Source: JAAXHF01 sp963665955
GTDB taxonomy: Bacteria; Desulfobacterota; Binatia; Bin18
Assembly: GCA_965231765.1 (NCBI GenBank)
Contig: OZ246887.1
Coordinates: 2,232,001 to 2,296,000 of the forward strand
DNA length: 64,000 nt
Direction: 5' to 3'
In this document: piece by piece, positions 17,371 through 26,079 of the stretch
How positions within the stretch are numbered: position 1 is the stretch's first letter
Layout of the letters: each line of letters opens with the position of its first letter
Made by a program: the position numbers and the translations under genes
The notes under the pieces: generated by a model
Told to the model about the DNA's origin: nothing
The model's database searches: none
What the model saw: only the letters and a program-made list of their open reading frames with translations

Positions 17371-18198
17371 TTACCCTGCTGAAACCACAGACGCCCGCCC
17401 GGCATGCTGATCAAGAAACGCTCCAAGAGCAGCATTAAACACCTCGGGTTGTTCGATATTCGTCAGATGACCGGCATCAGGAATCTTCACCAAGGAGGCA
17501 CCAGCAATATGATTGACCAGAAACTCTGCCTCTTGCGGCGGTGTGACCTGATCTTCTTCACCAACAATCACCAGGGTCGGAACGCTAATACGTGGCAAAA
17601 TCGACCGAAAATCAGTCGTCACAATCGCGTGCAGCGCCTGCTTATACGGCTCAACTCGTAAAGCAGACAGCGACGCTTGGAGTTTTTCACGAACCGACAC
17701 AGAAGCACTTTTGGCCACCAGGACCTCAACCACACTTGGCGCAATGTCTTGCGGGGTTAAGCCTTTCTCTAATGGATCAAGACGGCGGGAAAGAAAGTCG
17801 TGTTTCACTTCCTCAGACGCGTCCCCAAATCCTGACGAAGTATCCACCAACGAGAGAGTTGCTACCCGATCAGCATACCGACCATAAAAATCCTGAATGA
17901 TCATCCCGCCCATCGACAGACCGACGAGATGGGCTTTGTCAGCTTTGAAATGGTCCAATAAGCGCAGCAGATCATCGGCATAATCGCTGAAGGTGAGTGT
18001 CTGGGGCGAATCGTTGCTGTCTCCATAGCCTCTCGCATCCCAAGATACCGAGCAGAAACGATTGCCGAAGGAGTCGAGCTGCCCTATCCAGTTGGTCCGA
18101 TTACCGCCAATACCGTGCAGGAAGACAACGAGCGGGCCACTGCCTGCGGTGTCGTAGGAGATGGAGACGAGGTCGGTTGTGTGCTGCGTGCTCAACAT
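17371..18198 (-). CDS. Alpha/beta hydrolase (enol-lactonase-like)
   Basis: 275 residues. The oxyanion hole lies in LVVFLHGIGGNRTNW, and the nucleophile Ser in AHLVGLSMGGMIIQDFYGRY. The acid is probably in LVIVGEEDQVTPP and the catalytic His in IPDAGHLTNIEQPEVF. The overall pattern resembles 3-oxoadipate enol-lactonase and related C-C or ester hydrolases. The last residues (about 13, after FLDQH) go beyond the usual end of the family and lie in the 50-bp repeat, so the 3' end was altered by the island insertion, but the catalytic part is intact. Confidence 0.82.
   Translation of the reverse strand: MLSTQHTTDLVSISYDTAGSGPLVVFLHGIGGNRTNWIGQLDSFGNRFCSVSWDARGYGDSNDSPQTLTFSDYADDLLRLLDHFKADKAHLVGLSMGGMIIQDFYGRYADRVATLSLVDTSSGFGDASEEVKHDFLSRRLDPLEKGLTPQDIAPSVVEVLVAKSASVSVREKLQASLSALRVEPYKQALHAIVTTDFRSILPRISVPTLVIVGEEDQVTPPQEAEFLVNHIAGASLVKIPDAGHLTNIEQPEVFNAALGAFLDQHAGRASVVSAG
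17378..17427. repeat. 50-bp direct repeat, copy 2 (right boundary, inside hydrolase 3' end)
   Basis: Identical to 15952-16001 over 50 bp. It covers the final codons of the hydrolase gene. The arrangement (gene 3' end duplicated at the far side of a small foreign block) is like attachment-site duplication, but no integrase remains. Confidence 0.9.
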
Positions 18199-18277
18199 AA
18201 GGGCTCCTTTGTAAGAGTGCAGAGTAAAACGTGAAAAGAGGGGGCAGCGGAGAGGCGTTTTTTTACGTTTGACGTCC

Positions 18278-20008
18278 TCACATCGCCTCTAACGTCTCAA
18301 TCCCCAACAACTCCAAACCCTTCTTCAAATAGCGCGCGGTCAACGCACACAATAACAGTCGCGTCGGCCGCTGCTCTTCAGGGGCTTTGAGCACCTGGTG
18401 GGCTTGGTAGAAGAGGTTGAACTTAGTAGCCAGGTCGTACAAAAAACCAGCCAGCAAATTCGGTTTGTAGGTCCTCTCCACTTCTAACAGAACATCACCG
18501 AGCCGGATCATCTGCTTGGCCAAGTCTTGCTCTTCGGGAGCGTGGAGTCGGACTTCCATGTCGGCGGTCGGCTGCCAATCTTCGAGCCCGCCACGTCGGA
18601 AAATTGAACGGATGCGCGCGTACACATACTGTAAATACGGCGCGGTGTTGCCCTCAAAGGCGAGGAGCTTACCCCAACTAAATCGGTAGTCTGCGGTGCG
18701 GTTTTGCATCAGATCGGCATACTTCACCGCGCCCAGCCCGACGACTCGGGCGATCTGTGTGTGTTCCCCGTCAGATAGACTCGGATTTTTGTCGCGGACA
18801 ACGCCTAAAGCCCGCTCTTCGGCTTCATCTAAGAGGGCTTCCAACTTGACTGGCTCACCTTCGCGGGTCTTAATCGGCTTGCCATCTTCGCCCAGGATCG
18901 TCCCAAACCAGACGTGCTCCAGATCGGTCGTATACCCCCAGCGGTGGGCGGCTGCAAAGAGTTGCCGGAAGTGGAGCTGTTGGCGACCGTCGGTCACATA
19001 CACGATTCGGTCGGGTTGAAAGGTTTCGACCCGGTATTTAATGGTCGCCAGGTCTGTTGTGGCGTAGAGAAACGCCCCGTCACTCTTCTGAATCAGGAAC
19101 GGCCGCTCGGCTAATTCTTTGCCGATATTTGTGTCGTCATCATAAAAGACACACACCGCGCCGTCACTTGGCCGGGCGATACCCTTGGTGCGTAAGTCCG
19201 CCACCGCGTCGGCCAACATCGGATTGTAAAAACTCTCGCCTAACCAGTGGTCAAAGTGGATGTCGAGACGCTCATACACCCGATCAAAGGCTCGGCGGGA
19301 AATGTCCATGAACTCTTGCCACAAGGCCGTATTCTCAGCATCGCCTTTTTGCAGCTTGGCCAATTCTTGGCGCGCGGCGTCACCCACTACCGCATCCGTC
19401 TTGGTCTGCGCTTGGATAGCCTTATACATGCGCTCCATTTCACTCAGTGGATCGCGTGCGTAGGCGTCTTTGTCCAAGAGTGTCCGATAGCCCACGATCA
19501 GCATGCCAAACTGGGTGCCCCAATCCCCAACATGATTATCAGTTACCACGGTATGCCCAATAAACCTCAGGATGCGGGTCAGGACATCACCTAGAATTGT
19601 CGAGCGGATGTGGCCGACATGCATGGGCTTGGCGATATTCGGAGCACTATAATCAACCACAATTGTTTGTGCCTGGGCGACAGGCTCTATACCAAGGCGG
19701 GGCTCCAGAGCTGCTTTCAGTATTGTTTTGCCGAGCCAATCGGGGTCCAATCGAAAATTGATGAAGCCCGGCCCAGCAATCTCCCAGGTGGCTGGAATTT
19801 CAGCAGGATTGAGTTGGGCGATGACGTCTTGGGCCAGTTCGCGTGGATTTTTCTTGTGAGCTTTGGCAACTGCCATCACACCGTTTGCCTGGTAATCACC
19901 AAACTTGGCATTGGCAGACAGATTCACAACAGCTGGTGCAGGCGCTCCACTCGCAGCTTCTAAGGCTTGCGCAGTTTTTTCTTCTAAAAGTTGTTGAATA
20001 GTTAACAT
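18278..20008 (-). CDS. argS: Arginine--tRNA ligase
   Basis: 576 residues, normal for class I ArgRS, which charges tRNA-Arg in the cytoplasm. The N-terminal tRNA-recognition (Arg_tRNA_synt_N) domain covers about residues 1-80. The HIGH signature is APNIAKPMHVGHIRSTILGD. No canonical KMSKS is present; the equivalent region near IKTREGEPVKLEALLDEAEE is the usual degenerate form of ArgRS. The C-terminal DALR anticodon-binding domain ends LTARYLKKGLELLGIETLEAM. It is divergent from dprA, with a 186-bp shared upstream region. Confidence 0.95.
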   Translation of the reverse strand: MLTIQQLLEEKTAQALEAASGAPAPAVVNLSANAKFGDYQANGVMAVAKAHKKNPRELAQDVIAQLNPAEIPATWEIAGPGFINFRLDPDWLGKTILKAALEPRLGIEPVAQAQTIVVDYSAPNIAKPMHVGHIRSTILGDVLTRILRFIGHTVVTDNHVGDWGTQFGMLIVGYRTLLDKDAYARDPLSEMERMYKAIQAQTKTDAVVGDAARQELAKLQKGDAENTALWQEFMDISRRAFDRVYERLDIHFDHWLGESFYNPMLADAVADLRTKGIARPSDGAVCVFYDDDTNIGKELAERPFLIQKSDGAFLYATTDLATIKYRVETFQPDRIVYVTDGRQQLHFRQLFAAAHRWGYTTDLEHVWFGTILGEDGKPIKTREGEPVKLEALLDEAEERALGVVRDKNPSLSDGEHTQIARVVGLGAVKYADLMQNRTADYRFSWGKLLAFEGNTAPYLQYVYARIRSIFRRGGLEDWQPTADMEVRLHAPEEQDLAKQMIRLGDVLLEVERTYKPNLLAGFLYDLATKFNLFYQAHQVLKAPEEQRPTRLLLCALTARYLKKGLELLGIETLEAM

Positions 20009-20194
20009 ACTGATCCATATAGCGTGATGAGCGTGTGGTTTTGAGGAGTTGGAACGTTTGGCTTATTTGGCTTAATAGCCGAGTTGTAGCAAACGCTGTT
20101 CAGTATTCGCAAGAGTGGCATTTGTCCAGCTAGTGGCTCGACTATTTGCGTCAGCCTCGGCTTTATGTAATCTTTTTCGGGTGGAAATGCGGAA

Positions 20195-21403
20195 TTGGGT
20201 GAGGACACAATAGCAAACCACGACCGTGCTGCTGAACAGCAGGAGGGATGGCGTGAGTGGCTGGGGCTGCGTTCGGTGCCCGGAGTGGGAAATGTTACCT
20301 ACCGTATACTGATTGAGCGCTTTGGCTCGCCTCAGGCAGTCTTCGCAACGCCTCTGGCAACACTGACAGCGGCTGGTGTGCAGGCCAAGGTCGCCCGAGC
20401 GATCATCAGCTTTGATCAATGGCAGACTGTTGAGACTGAGCTCCAGCGTATTGCGCTGGCCGATGTCCACTTGGTCACGCGAGCCGATGTGGAGTATCCG
20501 GAAAACCTCACCCACGTCCATGATCCTCCGCCCTTTGTGTACGTCCGTGGCAATTTGCAGCCCGAGGACCATTTGGCGATTGCTATTGTTGGTGCGCGGG
20601 CTGCGAGTGCCTACGGCCGTGGAGTGGCAAAAGACTTGGCGCGTGGCTTGGCTGCCAATGGGATCACGGTCGTCAGCGGACTGGCACGCGGGATTGATGC
20701 GGAAGCGCACCGGGCGGCGCTTGATGCAGGCGGACGAACGATCGCCGTCCTGGGGTCGGGGCTTGATGTTATTTATCCGCGTGAGCATAGGTCCTTGGCC
20801 CAAGAAATGAGTCAGAACGGAGCCGTGATTTCAGAATTTCCCTTGGGCAGCCAGCCCGAAGCAGGCCATTTCCCGTATCGTAATCGAGTCATTAGTGGTC
20901 TGAGCCTGGGCACAGTTGTGATTGAAGCGGCCGAAAAGAGTGGTTCGCTGATTACCGCCCAGTGCGCCCTGGAACAAAATCGAGAGGTCTTTGCCGTGCC
21001 GGGCAACATAACGGCCAGCCGCAGCCGAGGCCCGCACGAATTGATTAAACAGGGTGCTAAGCTCGTCGAAAGTGTTGATGACATTCTGAACGAAATTGCT
21101 CCAGCACTGAGGTCCCACGTACAAGCCGTACAGGGAGTACAGCCAGGCTCCCCGCACGGCGCGCAAGCTGACCCGTCGCTGCCGCTCAGCCCGCCGCCTA
21201 TTGATCTTGAGCCGAACGAGGCACTCCTGGTTGAGCTGTTTGATGGGGAGCCCTTGCATGTTGATGTGTTGATTGCCAGAAGTAAGCTTGGTCCGGCACG
21301 AGTACTCGAAGTATTATTAGGATTGGAATTGAAAGGTGTCGTCACCCAGCTTCCTGGAACTCACTTTGTCAGAACAGGTGACGCACCACCGACAAACAGA
21401 TAG
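20195..21403 (+). CDS. dprA: DNA-processing protein DprA
   Basis: 402 residues. DprA protects incoming single-stranded DNA and loads RecA during transformation. The N-terminal helix-hairpin region (LGLRSVPGVGNVTYRILIER) is followed by the Rossmann-like core. The core has AIVGARAASAYGRGVAKDLA, VVSGLARGIDAEAHRAALDA, RTIAVLGSGLDVIYPREH and FAVPGNITASRSRGPHELIK. A C-terminal winged-helix domain follows a proline-rich linker after about residue 325. The start is TTG at 20195; no better in-frame ATG or GTG with a ribosome-binding site is visible. topA follows 73 bp later across an octamer repeat. Confidence 0.92.
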   Translation: MGEDTIANHDRAAEQQEGWREWLGLRSVPGVGNVTYRILIERFGSPQAVFATPLATLTAAGVQAKVARAIISFDQWQTVETELQRIALADVHLVTRADVEYPENLTHVHDPPPFVYVRGNLQPEDHLAIAIVGARAASAYGRGVAKDLARGLAANGITVVSGLARGIDAEAHRAALDAGGRTIAVLGSGLDVIYPREHRSLAQEMSQNGAVISEFPLGSQPEAGHFPYRNRVISGLSLGTVVIEAAEKSGSLITAQCALEQNREVFAVPGNITASRSRGPHELIKQGAKLVESVDDILNEIAPALRSHVQAVQGVQPGSPHGAQADPSLPLSPPPIDLEPNEALLVELFDGEPLHVDVLIARSKLGPARVLEVLLGLELKGVVTQLPGTHFVRTGDAPPTNR

Positions 21404-21407
21404 TCGA

Positions 21408-21447
21408 GCAAGAAAGCAAGAAAGCAAGAAAGCAAGAAAGCAAGAAA
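21408..21447. repeat. Five tandem copies of GCAAGAAA between dprA and topA
   Basis: Five perfect 8-bp units, then a related AAGAAGGATC stretch, ending about 30 bp before the topA start. The purine-rich tract merges with the topA ribosome-binding region. Slippage would change dprA-topA spacing but not a reading frame. Confidence 0.9.
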
Positions 21448-21476
21448 GAAGGATCGGGAAAAGAAGGATCTGAAAG

Positions 21477-23819
21477 ATGGCAAAAAACTTAGTCATTGTG
21501 GAATCTCCCGCCAAAGCCAAGACAATCGGCAAATATTTGGGGCGCAGTTATCAGGTCAAAGCCTCAGTCGGGCATATTATGGATCTGCCCAAGAGTAAGC
21601 TTGGGGTGGATACGGAAAACGACTTTGCCGCCCAGTACCAAGTGATCCAAGGTAAAGCCAAAGTGGTTGAGGAGCTGCGTAAAGCGGCCAAAGGCAAAGA
21701 GCAGATTTTTTTGGCCTCTGACCCAGACCGTGAAGGGGAAGCGATTGCTTGGCATATTGCTGAAAAAATTGAGACAAAAAGCAGCAAAAACGAAGCAAAA
21801 GTCTACCGCGTGCTGCTGAACGAGATCACCAAAAAGTCAGTCAAGGAAGCGATTGATAATCCGATGAAGCTCAACCGCGAACGCTACGATGCCCAGATTG
21901 CTAGGCGGGTCTTAGATCGTTTAGTCGGTTATAAAATTAGCCCGCTGCTGTGGAAAAAAGTCCGGCGCGGTTTGTCGGCTGGCCGCGTCCAGTCTGTGGC
22001 CGTCCGGATCATTAGCGAACGGGAAGCAGAGATTCGAGCTTTCATCCCGACCGAATATTGGTCTATCATCGCCAACCTGGAAGCTCAGCTGCCGCCCACT
22101 TTTGACACCAGACTGCACAAGGTCGGCGATAAGCGGGTTGATAATAAAACCTTCCGGATTGAGAATGAAGACCAAGCCCAGGCGATTTTAACCGGGCTCA
22201 ATGGCGCACAGTGGAAGATTGGCAAAGTTGAAAAACGCGACCGCCGCCGCAACCCTACCCCTCCCTTCATTACCTCACGCCTCCAACAGGAAGCCTCACG
22301 TAAGTTAGGTTTTGCTCCGAGCCGGACGATGGGCATTGCCCAGCAGCTATACATGGGCGTCGAGCTGGGAGACGAAGGGGCAGTTGGGCTGATTACCTAT
22401 ATGCGGACCGATTCTCCTCGCATCTCTCCAGAGATGACGGCAGCCGCGCGCGATTACCTAGCGGCAACCTACGGCACCCAGTATGTTCCGGAAAAACCTA
22501 ATACCTACCGCTCGTCAAAAAGCGCCCAAGAGGCCCACGAGGCCATCCGACCGACCTCATTGGACAATACGCCCGAACGGGTTGCGTCATTTCTGAAACG
22601 TGAAGAACTCAACTTGTATACCTTGATCTGGAACCGCTTTCTGGCCAGCCAGATGGCGGCAGCCCGTTTTGAACAGACCACCGCAGACATCAACGCCAAC
22701 GACTATATCTTCCGCGCGACTGGCCAAGTCATGCGTTTCGACGGATTTCTGCGGGTATATATGGAAGGCAAAGACGATAAAACGGGCGAGGATGAGGACG
22801 CCGAAAAGCAGCTGCCACCGCTGACCCAGGGCGATATTCTCAAGCTGCTGAAACTGACCCCAAATCAGCACTTCACCCAGCCACCGCCACGCTTTACCCA
22901 GGCCACGTTGATCAAAGAGTTGGAAGAGAATGGGATTGGGCGGCCATCGACATATGCTTCGATTATGGGCACGATTCTCAACAAAGAATACGTGCATGAA
23001 GACGAGAGTCGCCGTTTACGGCCGACTGACCTCGGCATGCTAGTGACGGAACTCTTAGTTGAGTCGTTCCCCGATATTCTGAGTGCCGAGTTCACCGCCG
23101 GCATGGAAGAGACCCTCGATAAAATCGAAGAGGGTAAAGAAGACTGGAAACGAGCCATGGGCCGTTTCTACGAACCCTTCTCTGCCAGCCTCGAAAAAGC
23201 CGATAGAACAATGCGCGATGTCAAAGGCGCAGGCACGCCAACCGACGTCGACTGCGGCGAATGCGCCGATGGCAAAATGACCATCAAGTGGGGACGCAAC
23301 GGGGAGTTCTTGGCCTGCGTCAACTACCCAGGATGCAAGTCAACGCGGAACTTCACCCGTGATGACCAGGGCCAGATTGTACCCCAAGAGAAAGAAGAGA
23401 CCCTGACCGACGAGGTCTGTGCAGAATGCGGCAAGCCGATGCAGGTTCGTTTCGGTCGGTACGGCAAGTTTCTCGGCTGTTCAGGGTATCCTGAGTGCAA
23501 GACTATCAGAAAAGTTGGCCAAGCCGCTCCAGTCTCACTGGGCATTACCTGTCCAGACTGCGGGGAAGGAGACTTGCAGCAGAAGCATTCGCGGCGCGGA
23601 AAAATATTCTACAGCTGTGGCCGCTATCCTAAGTGTAAATTCGCCCTATGGGATAAGCCCGTCCAGGAACCCTGTCCACAGTGTCATGCCCCCTTTGTGG
23701 TTGAAAAAACAACCAAACGAGCTGGCACAACCCGGCGTTGTGTTCAGGAAGAGTGTGATTACTCGGTCGGCATACAGCAGACCGAAGAAGAAGTCCCAGC
23801 TGAGGCAGCGGCCGAGTAG
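21477..23819 (+). CDS. topA: DNA topoisomerase I (type IA)
   Basis: 780 residues. It relaxes negative supercoils through a covalent 5'-phosphotyrosine. The N-terminal Toprim domain begins KNLVIVESPAKAKTIGKYLG and carries the acidic SDPDREGEAIAWHIA motif. The catalytic Tyr is in GLITYMRTDSPRISPE. The C-terminus has repeated four-cysteine zinc ribbons: CGECADGKMTIKWGRNGEFL, CAECGKPMQVRFGRYGKFLG, CPDCGEGDLQQKHSRRGKIF and CPQCHAPFVVEKTTKRAGTT. The ATG at 21477 follows AAGGATCTGAAAG. trmFO follows after 58 bp, a neighbour pair common in bacteria. Confidence 0.96.
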   Translation: MAKNLVIVESPAKAKTIGKYLGRSYQVKASVGHIMDLPKSKLGVDTENDFAAQYQVIQGKAKVVEELRKAAKGKEQIFLASDPDREGEAIAWHIAEKIETKSSKNEAKVYRVLLNEITKKSVKEAIDNPMKLNRERYDAQIARRVLDRLVGYKISPLLWKKVRRGLSAGRVQSVAVRIISEREAEIRAFIPTEYWSIIANLEAQLPPTFDTRLHKVGDKRVDNKTFRIENEDQAQAILTGLNGAQWKIGKVEKRDRRRNPTPPFITSRLQQEASRKLGFAPSRTMGIAQQLYMGVELGDEGAVGLITYMRTDSPRISPEMTAAARDYLAATYGTQYVPEKPNTYRSSKSAQEAHEAIRPTSLDNTPERVASFLKREELNLYTLIWNRFLASQMAAARFEQTTADINANDYIFRATGQVMRFDGFLRVYMEGKDDKTGEDEDAEKQLPPLTQGDILKLLKLTPNQHFTQPPPRFTQATLIKELEENGIGRPSTYASIMGTILNKEYVHEDESRRLRPTDLGMLVTELLVESFPDILSAEFTAGMEETLDKIEEGKEDWKRAMGRFYEPFSASLEKADRTMRDVKGAGTPTDVDCGECADGKMTIKWGRNGEFLACVNYPGCKSTRNFTRDDQGQIVPQEKEETLTDEVCAECGKPMQVRFGRYGKFLGCSGYPECKTIRKVGQAAPVSLGITCPDCGEGDLQQKHSRRGKIFYSCGRYPKCKFALWDKPVQEPCPQCHAPFVVEKTTKRAGTTRRCVQEECDYSVGIQQTEEEVPAEAAAE

Positions 23820-23877
23820 CCGCTGGAGCAGGTTGCAGGATAAGTCAGGACTCATTACTCAGTCCTAAGCGGAGCGT

Positions 23878-25242
23878 ATGCCCCCCATCACTGTCATAGG
23901 TGGCGGCCTCGCTGGGAGCGAGGCCGCGTGGCAAATCGCCCAGCACGGCGTGCCGGTGCGTTTGTACGAAATGCGACCGGTTCGCCCGACGGAGGCGCAT
24001 GCAACGGACGGCTTTGCTGAGCTAGTGTGCTCAAACTCGTTACGCAGTGCGTCGCTCACCACTGCGATCGGACTCCTCAAGGAAGAAATGCGCCACTTGG
24101 GGTCGCTGATTATGCAGGCGGCCGATGCCTCCCGAGTGCCGGCCGGTCAGGCTCTGGCAGTCGATCGGGATCTGTTTTCCGATGCAGTTGGTGAGGCACT
24201 GAGCAGCCATCCGCTGATTGAGATTCGGCGCGAGGAGCTCCAAACGATTCCGGCTGAGGTCACGGTTATTGCGAGTGGCCCGTTGACCTCCCCCCCCTTA
24301 TCCGCCCAGCTGCACACACTTTTTGGCAGTGAGTATCTGTATTTTTATGATGCGATTTCGCCGGTCATTCATGCTGAATCAATTAATCAGGAGGTCGTGT
24401 TTCGAGCCTCACGCTATGATCATGGTGGCGATGACTATCTGAACTGTCCACTGAACCGTGAAGAATATTATGGCCTCATTGAGGATATGCTCAGCGCCGA
24501 AAAAGTCCTGGCCAAAGATTTTGAAAAGACGGTGTATTTTGAAGGCTGTTTACCGGTTGAGGAAATGGCCCGGCGTGGGAAAGACACGCTCGCCTTTGGT
24601 CCGATGAAGCCCGTCGGTTTGCTCGATCCTCGGACTGGAAGCCGTCCGTATGCTGTGGTCCAACTCCGCCAGGATGATCGAGCCGGGACGTTATGGGGCA
24701 TGGTCGGCTTTCAAACCAAAATGACCTACCCTGAGCAGCGCCGCGTGTTCCGGACCATCCCCGGCCTTGAGCAGGCAGAGTTCGTGCGCCTGGGCAGCCT
24801 GCATCGGAATACTTTTATTGATTCACCCCGCTTGCTCAAACCTACCCTCCAATTCAAAAGACGTGAGGATCTGTTTTTTGCCGGACAGATGATTGGGGTC
24901 GAAGGCTATTTGGAATCGGCTGCCGCAGGCGCATTAGCTGGCCTCAATGCGGCTCGATTTGTTCAGCAGGCTCCGCTGCTTGTCGCTCCGCCAACAACTT
25001 CGTTAGGCGCGTTATTGACATATATCACTAGCAGTGAACGTAAAACCTTCCAGCCGATGAATACCAACTATGGCCTCTTCCCGCCCCTCGTACGCCGTTT
25101 GCGTGGACGCGAGAAGAAAGCGGCCTTGGCCCAGCGTGCCATCCAAGACCTGGCAGCATGGCAAACCAGCCACGGCTTGACTGATGCGGCTCCTGCCCCG
25201 TCATCGCCGGGTGCTGTTCCGAATGCCCTACGGCCCTCCTGA
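23878..25242 (+). CDS. trmFO: tRNA (uracil-54-C5) methyltransferase, folate/FAD-dependent
   Basis: 454 residues. TrmFO makes ribothymidine at position 54 of tRNA using methylene-tetrahydrofolate and FADH2. The N-terminal FAD motif is ITVIGGGLAGSEAAWQIAQH, followed by the family signature RLYEMRPVRPTEAHATDGFA and ELVCSNSLRS with the Cys used in the reaction. Later AGQMIGVEGYLESAAAGALA and the C-terminal TPMN-like segment (FQPMNTNYGLFPPL) agree with the family. It starts at ATG 23878 with GGAG only 3 bp upstream. It probably forms a unit with dprA and topA. Confidence 0.94.
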   Translation: MPPITVIGGGLAGSEAAWQIAQHGVPVRLYEMRPVRPTEAHATDGFAELVCSNSLRSASLTTAIGLLKEEMRHLGSLIMQAADASRVPAGQALAVDRDLFSDAVGEALSSHPLIEIRREELQTIPAEVTVIASGPLTSPPLSAQLHTLFGSEYLYFYDAISPVIHAESINQEVVFRASRYDHGGDDYLNCPLNREEYYGLIEDMLSAEKVLAKDFEKTVYFEGCLPVEEMARRGKDTLAFGPMKPVGLLDPRTGSRPYAVVQLRQDDRAGTLWGMVGFQTKMTYPEQRRVFRTIPGLEQAEFVRLGSLHRNTFIDSPRLLKPTLQFKRREDLFFAGQMIGVEGYLESAAAGALAGLNAARFVQQAPLLVAPPTTSLGALLTYITSSERKTFQPMNTNYGLFPPLVRRLRGREKKAALAQRAIQDLAAWQTSHGLTDAAPAPSSPGAVPNALRPS

Positions 25243-25343
25243 TTGGTGCGTCGTGAAGTGGCTGGGCTTCCTGTGGCTTGGAGTCCTCGCTGCGTGTTCC
25301 GCAGCGTCTCAGCCAGCCTTCCGTCCGCCGCCTTCTGTCCAGC

Positions 25344-25469
25344 GGTATGGGCATGTCGAAAGATATGCCGCTGGAGTTTATCTATCGACGCTTGCGTCCC
25401 ACGCACGTTTTTGAAGGCCCGAGTGAGGTGCACCGGTGGATCATTGCCCGGACCTGGCTACGCGATTAA
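25344..25469 (+). pseudogene. Acyl-CoA dehydrogenase C-terminal remnant
   Basis: The plus frame from about 25344 to TAA 25469 encodes GMGMSKDMPLEFIYRRLRPT and EGPSEVHRWIIARTWLRD. This is the very C-terminus of acyl-CoA dehydrogenases, where EGPSEVH-x-x-IAR is strongly conserved. Nothing of the first ~340 residues of such an enzyme precedes it; trmFO ends 100 bp upstream. It is therefore a 3' fragment left by deletion. A 53-codon lipoprotein-like frame (GTG 25253 to 25414, lipobox LAAC) overlaps it in another phase and is not called. Confidence 0.7.
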
Positions 25470-25584
25470 ACGCCTCACGACTATGAACGAAAGCCGTGCT
25501 TGCGCCGCGGGCAGGCGCGGTTTATGGTGAGGTCCATCACCGACGGCCGGCTAAGAGATTCTACCTGAGGGGAGGAGCAAAGCC

Positions 25585-26079
25585 ATGCGTCCTATACATT
25601 TGTGTTTGCTTATGCTGTATGCCTCTTTCCCTCTTCTGCTGGCGTGCTCAGCAAAAGGCGAGCCAGTTGCCTGGCCACAACTGACCGCACCCGTCTACCC
25701 AAAACCGCGCCCGCAAGACTGTAAAATGGCGATGTTGACCAAACCACCCGCCGAGTCGCACGAAACGATTGCGCAGATCTGGTCGTACGGAAACGGCCGA
25801 GATGAACTCCCTCGGATGCAGCATCTGATCCGCTTTGAAGCGTGTCAGCTTGGTGCCCATGCAGTTATTCTAATGCCGGCTCAAGATGTTGATCATGTGA
25901 ATACGTATAACGCGTACCCGGATTGGGCTATAGAAATGAAGGACAAAACCCGACAGGGAGAATCTACTCAATCTCGTACGACTAAACACTATAACCTGTC
26001 CCAAATTGGATTTGCCCTGATTTACAAAAACGACACGCAAAAGAATACTGACAATGCTCAAAATAATGCTGTTCATTGA
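25585..26079 (+). CDS. Putative lipoprotein of unknown function
   Basis: 164 residues. The N-terminus (hydrophobic run, then LLLAC with Cys21) is a lipoprotein signal, so the protein should be membrane-anchored in the periplasm. The mature part has DCKMAMLTKPPAESHETIAQ and MQHLIRFEACQLGAHAVILM. This resembles the small surface or sugar-associated lipoproteins with an LxxxACxLGADAV-type motif, but I cannot assign a function. The ATG follows GGGGAGGAGC, a strong ribosome-binding site. The 3' end overlaps the next gene by 26 bp in another frame. Confidence 0.65.
   Translation: MRPIHLCLLMLYASFPLLLACSAKGEPVAWPQLTAPVYPKPRPQDCKMAMLTKPPAESHETIAQIWSYGNGRDELPRMQHLIRFEACQLGAHAVILMPAQDVDHVNTYNAYPDWAIEMKDKTRQGESTQSRTTKHYNLSQIGFALIYKNDTQKNTDNAQNNAVH

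Noticed and set aside
25253..25414. Possible 53-residue lipoprotein (lipobox LAAC) after trmFO
   Set aside because: It overlaps the acyl-CoA dehydrogenase remnant in another frame, starts with GTG without a ribosome-binding site, and lacks a recognisable mature domain.
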